Shown here piece by piece: positions 38,377-39,401 of a DNA stretch of 39,401 bases. The translations under genes were made by a program, and so were the position numbers. The first letter of the stretch is position 1, and each line of letters begins with the position of its first letter. The stretch is from JACVRM01 sp046262315 (lineage in GTDB: Bacteria; Actinomycetota; Thermoleophilia; Gaiellales; Gaiellaceae): contig JBHEMZ010000133.1 of the NCBI GenBank assembly GCA_046262315.1, positions 1 through 39,401 of the forward strand, given 5' to 3'. Under the pieces are notes generated by a model. The model worked only from the letters and a program-made list of their open reading frames with translations. It made no database searches and was not told where the DNA came from.

Positions 38377-39401
38377 ATGCGACGAAATCGAGAAATGAAT
38401 GAACTGAACGGAGCGCCGCTGCCCTTCGACTTGCGTGGCGACGGCCCGGAGGAGACGAACGTCCGGTCACTGCCCGTCGACCGTGCGAACGGGGATGCGC
38501 GCGAGATCGGCAACCGCTGGCGCGCCCTGCGGGAGGCCGAAGACGCACTCGAGGCGGAGCGGGAGGAGCTGCAGCAGGGCCTCCGCGAGCTCGACGACCG
38601 CGCGCAGTCTACCGTCGACGAAGGCACTGACACAGCGCGCATACGGGCGGAACTCGAGGAGCGCGAGGCGCTCATCGCGCGCCGTGCGCAGGAGCTGGCC
38701 GCAACCGAGCGGACGCTCACCAAGGAGCGCACCGCGTTCGAGCGGCAGGGAGGCCAGCTGGAAGCGCAGCTCGAGGCGGTGGCTGAGCGCGAGCATGATG
38801 TAGTCGCCGCGCGTGCCGAGCTGGAGGAGCGCGAGCGCGCACTTGGCCGCGACCGCGCCGTCGTGGAAGGCGAGCTGGAGGCGCTCGAGCGTCGCGCAAC
38901 GCAGGTCGACGCGGACACGAAGCGCCTCGACGAGCAGCGTGCGACGCTGGCAGGGCGCCAGGACGAGCTCGACCGTCAGAGCGCAGCGCACAGCCGCCGC
39001 ACCGCGGCGCTCGCAGAGCGGGAGGACGCGCACGAGCGCGCGGCGAATGAGCTCGCGGCGGTGGTACGCGAGGCGGACGGCCACGCGAAGGAGCAGGGCG
39101 CGCGCGACCAGGCGTTGCGCGAACGCGACGCAGCCCTCGCTGCGAGCGAGCTAGCGGTCGCCGCTCGGGCGGCAGAGGTCGACGAGCGGGAACGAAAGGC
39201 CGCCTCCCGGGCCGAGAATCTCGAGCAACGCTCCCGCGCACTGGCTGCCGAAAGGCAGGAGCACGACAAGGCGAGCGCAGAACTCGCCGCCCGCCAGGAC
39301 GAGATCGAGACAGAGCGAACCGCACAGCACGCCCTCGGCCAGCAACTCGAGCGCGAACGCGCGGAACTCCAGCCGGCACGGACCGCCCTGGAAGCACGCG
39401 C
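38377..39401 (+). CDS. Long coiled-coil protein (runs off the right edge)
   Basis: At least 341 residues. After a hydrophilic 45-residue start it becomes a nearly unbroken Glu/Arg/Ala/Leu coiled coil (ALREAEDALEAEREELQQGL, then repeated ELEERE-xAL blocks about every 20-40 residues) to the window edge. No Walker A motif or head domain is seen, so it is not an obvious SMC. No known family is assigned. ATG 38377 is used; GTG 38368, overlapping the esterase stop, and ATG 38395 are alternatives. The A-rich start around ATG 38395 stands out from the GC-rich surroundings. The protein may be structural or envelope-related. Confidence 0.8.
   Translation, partial: MRRNREMNELNGAPLPFDLRGDGPEETNVRSLPVDRANGDAREIGNRWRALREAEDALEAEREELQQGLRELDDRAQSTVDEGTDTARIRAELEEREALIARRAQELAATERTLTKERTAFERQGGQLEAQLEAVAEREHDVVAARAELEERERALGRDRAVVEGELEALERRATQVDADTKRLDEQRATLAGRQDELDRQSAAHSRRTAALAEREDAHERAANELAAVVREADGHAKEQGARDQALRERDAALAASELAVAARAAEVDERERKAASRAENLEQRSRALAAERQEHDKASAELAARQDEIETERTAQHALGQQLERERAELQPARTALEAR

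Overview
The window is a GC-rich bacterial chromosome segment with dense genes, many GTG starts and frequent 4-base ATGA/GTGA start-stop overlaps. It carries SepF, DivIVA and a YlmD/YlmE/SepF/YlmG-type division cluster, GAAC-N4-GTTC LexA boxes, a DnaE2/ImuB/DUF6504 mutasome and DUF3467. Together these point to Actinomycetota. The split alpha/beta glycyl-tRNA synthetase, unusual for that phylum, makes a deep-branching class such as Thermoleophilia my best guess (inference). I see no tRNA, rRNA, CRISPR array, transposase or phage gene.

Layout. (1) 1-212: start of rpsB, leaving the window leftward; a diguanylate cyclase diverges from it. (2) 8877-1361, minus strand: HisB-like, RidA, CCA-adding enzyme, PgeF, YggS, SepF, YggT, DivIVA, DUF167, TraR/DksA, LspA and an RluA-family pseudouridine synthase, a cell-division and envelope cluster with short gaps or overlaps. 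murA lies upstream of it behind a strong hairpin. (3) 10545-14783: an HD protein with a frameshifted VOC gene, a class V aminotransferase with an EEP nuclease, and a secreted QExxH zincin-like protein. (4) 14850-20293: a LexA-type SOS mutasome (imuB, DUF6504, dnaE2) interrupted by a small plus-strand gene that is framed by two inverted copies of a palindromic element of about 115 bp. (5) 20357-26462: DUF3467, small membrane and Cys-rich proteins, ComB-like phosphatase, rhomboid protease, two paralogous membrane proteins, and pyruvate phosphate dikinase. (6) 26507-30801: a compact plus-strand operon with an S51-type peptidase, two methyltransferases separated by the stub of a third, a P-loop kinase, a stand-alone LigD-type polymerase and a GNAT acetyltransferase. 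A third copy of the palindromic element ends it. (7) 31064-39401: secreted protein, dikinase regulatory protein, frameshifted HExxH protein, glyS/glyQ, an esterase, and a long coiled-coil protein running off the end.

Points of most interest are the paired palindromic elements that split the mutasome and now encode part of the DnaE2 N-terminus, the imuB promoter covered by two LexA boxes and apparently leaderless, the polymerase/methyltransferase/kinase operon, a HisB homologue without its metal-binding motif, MurA with Asp in place of the catalytic Cys, a QExxH metzincin-like protein, and two genes each broken by one extra base.
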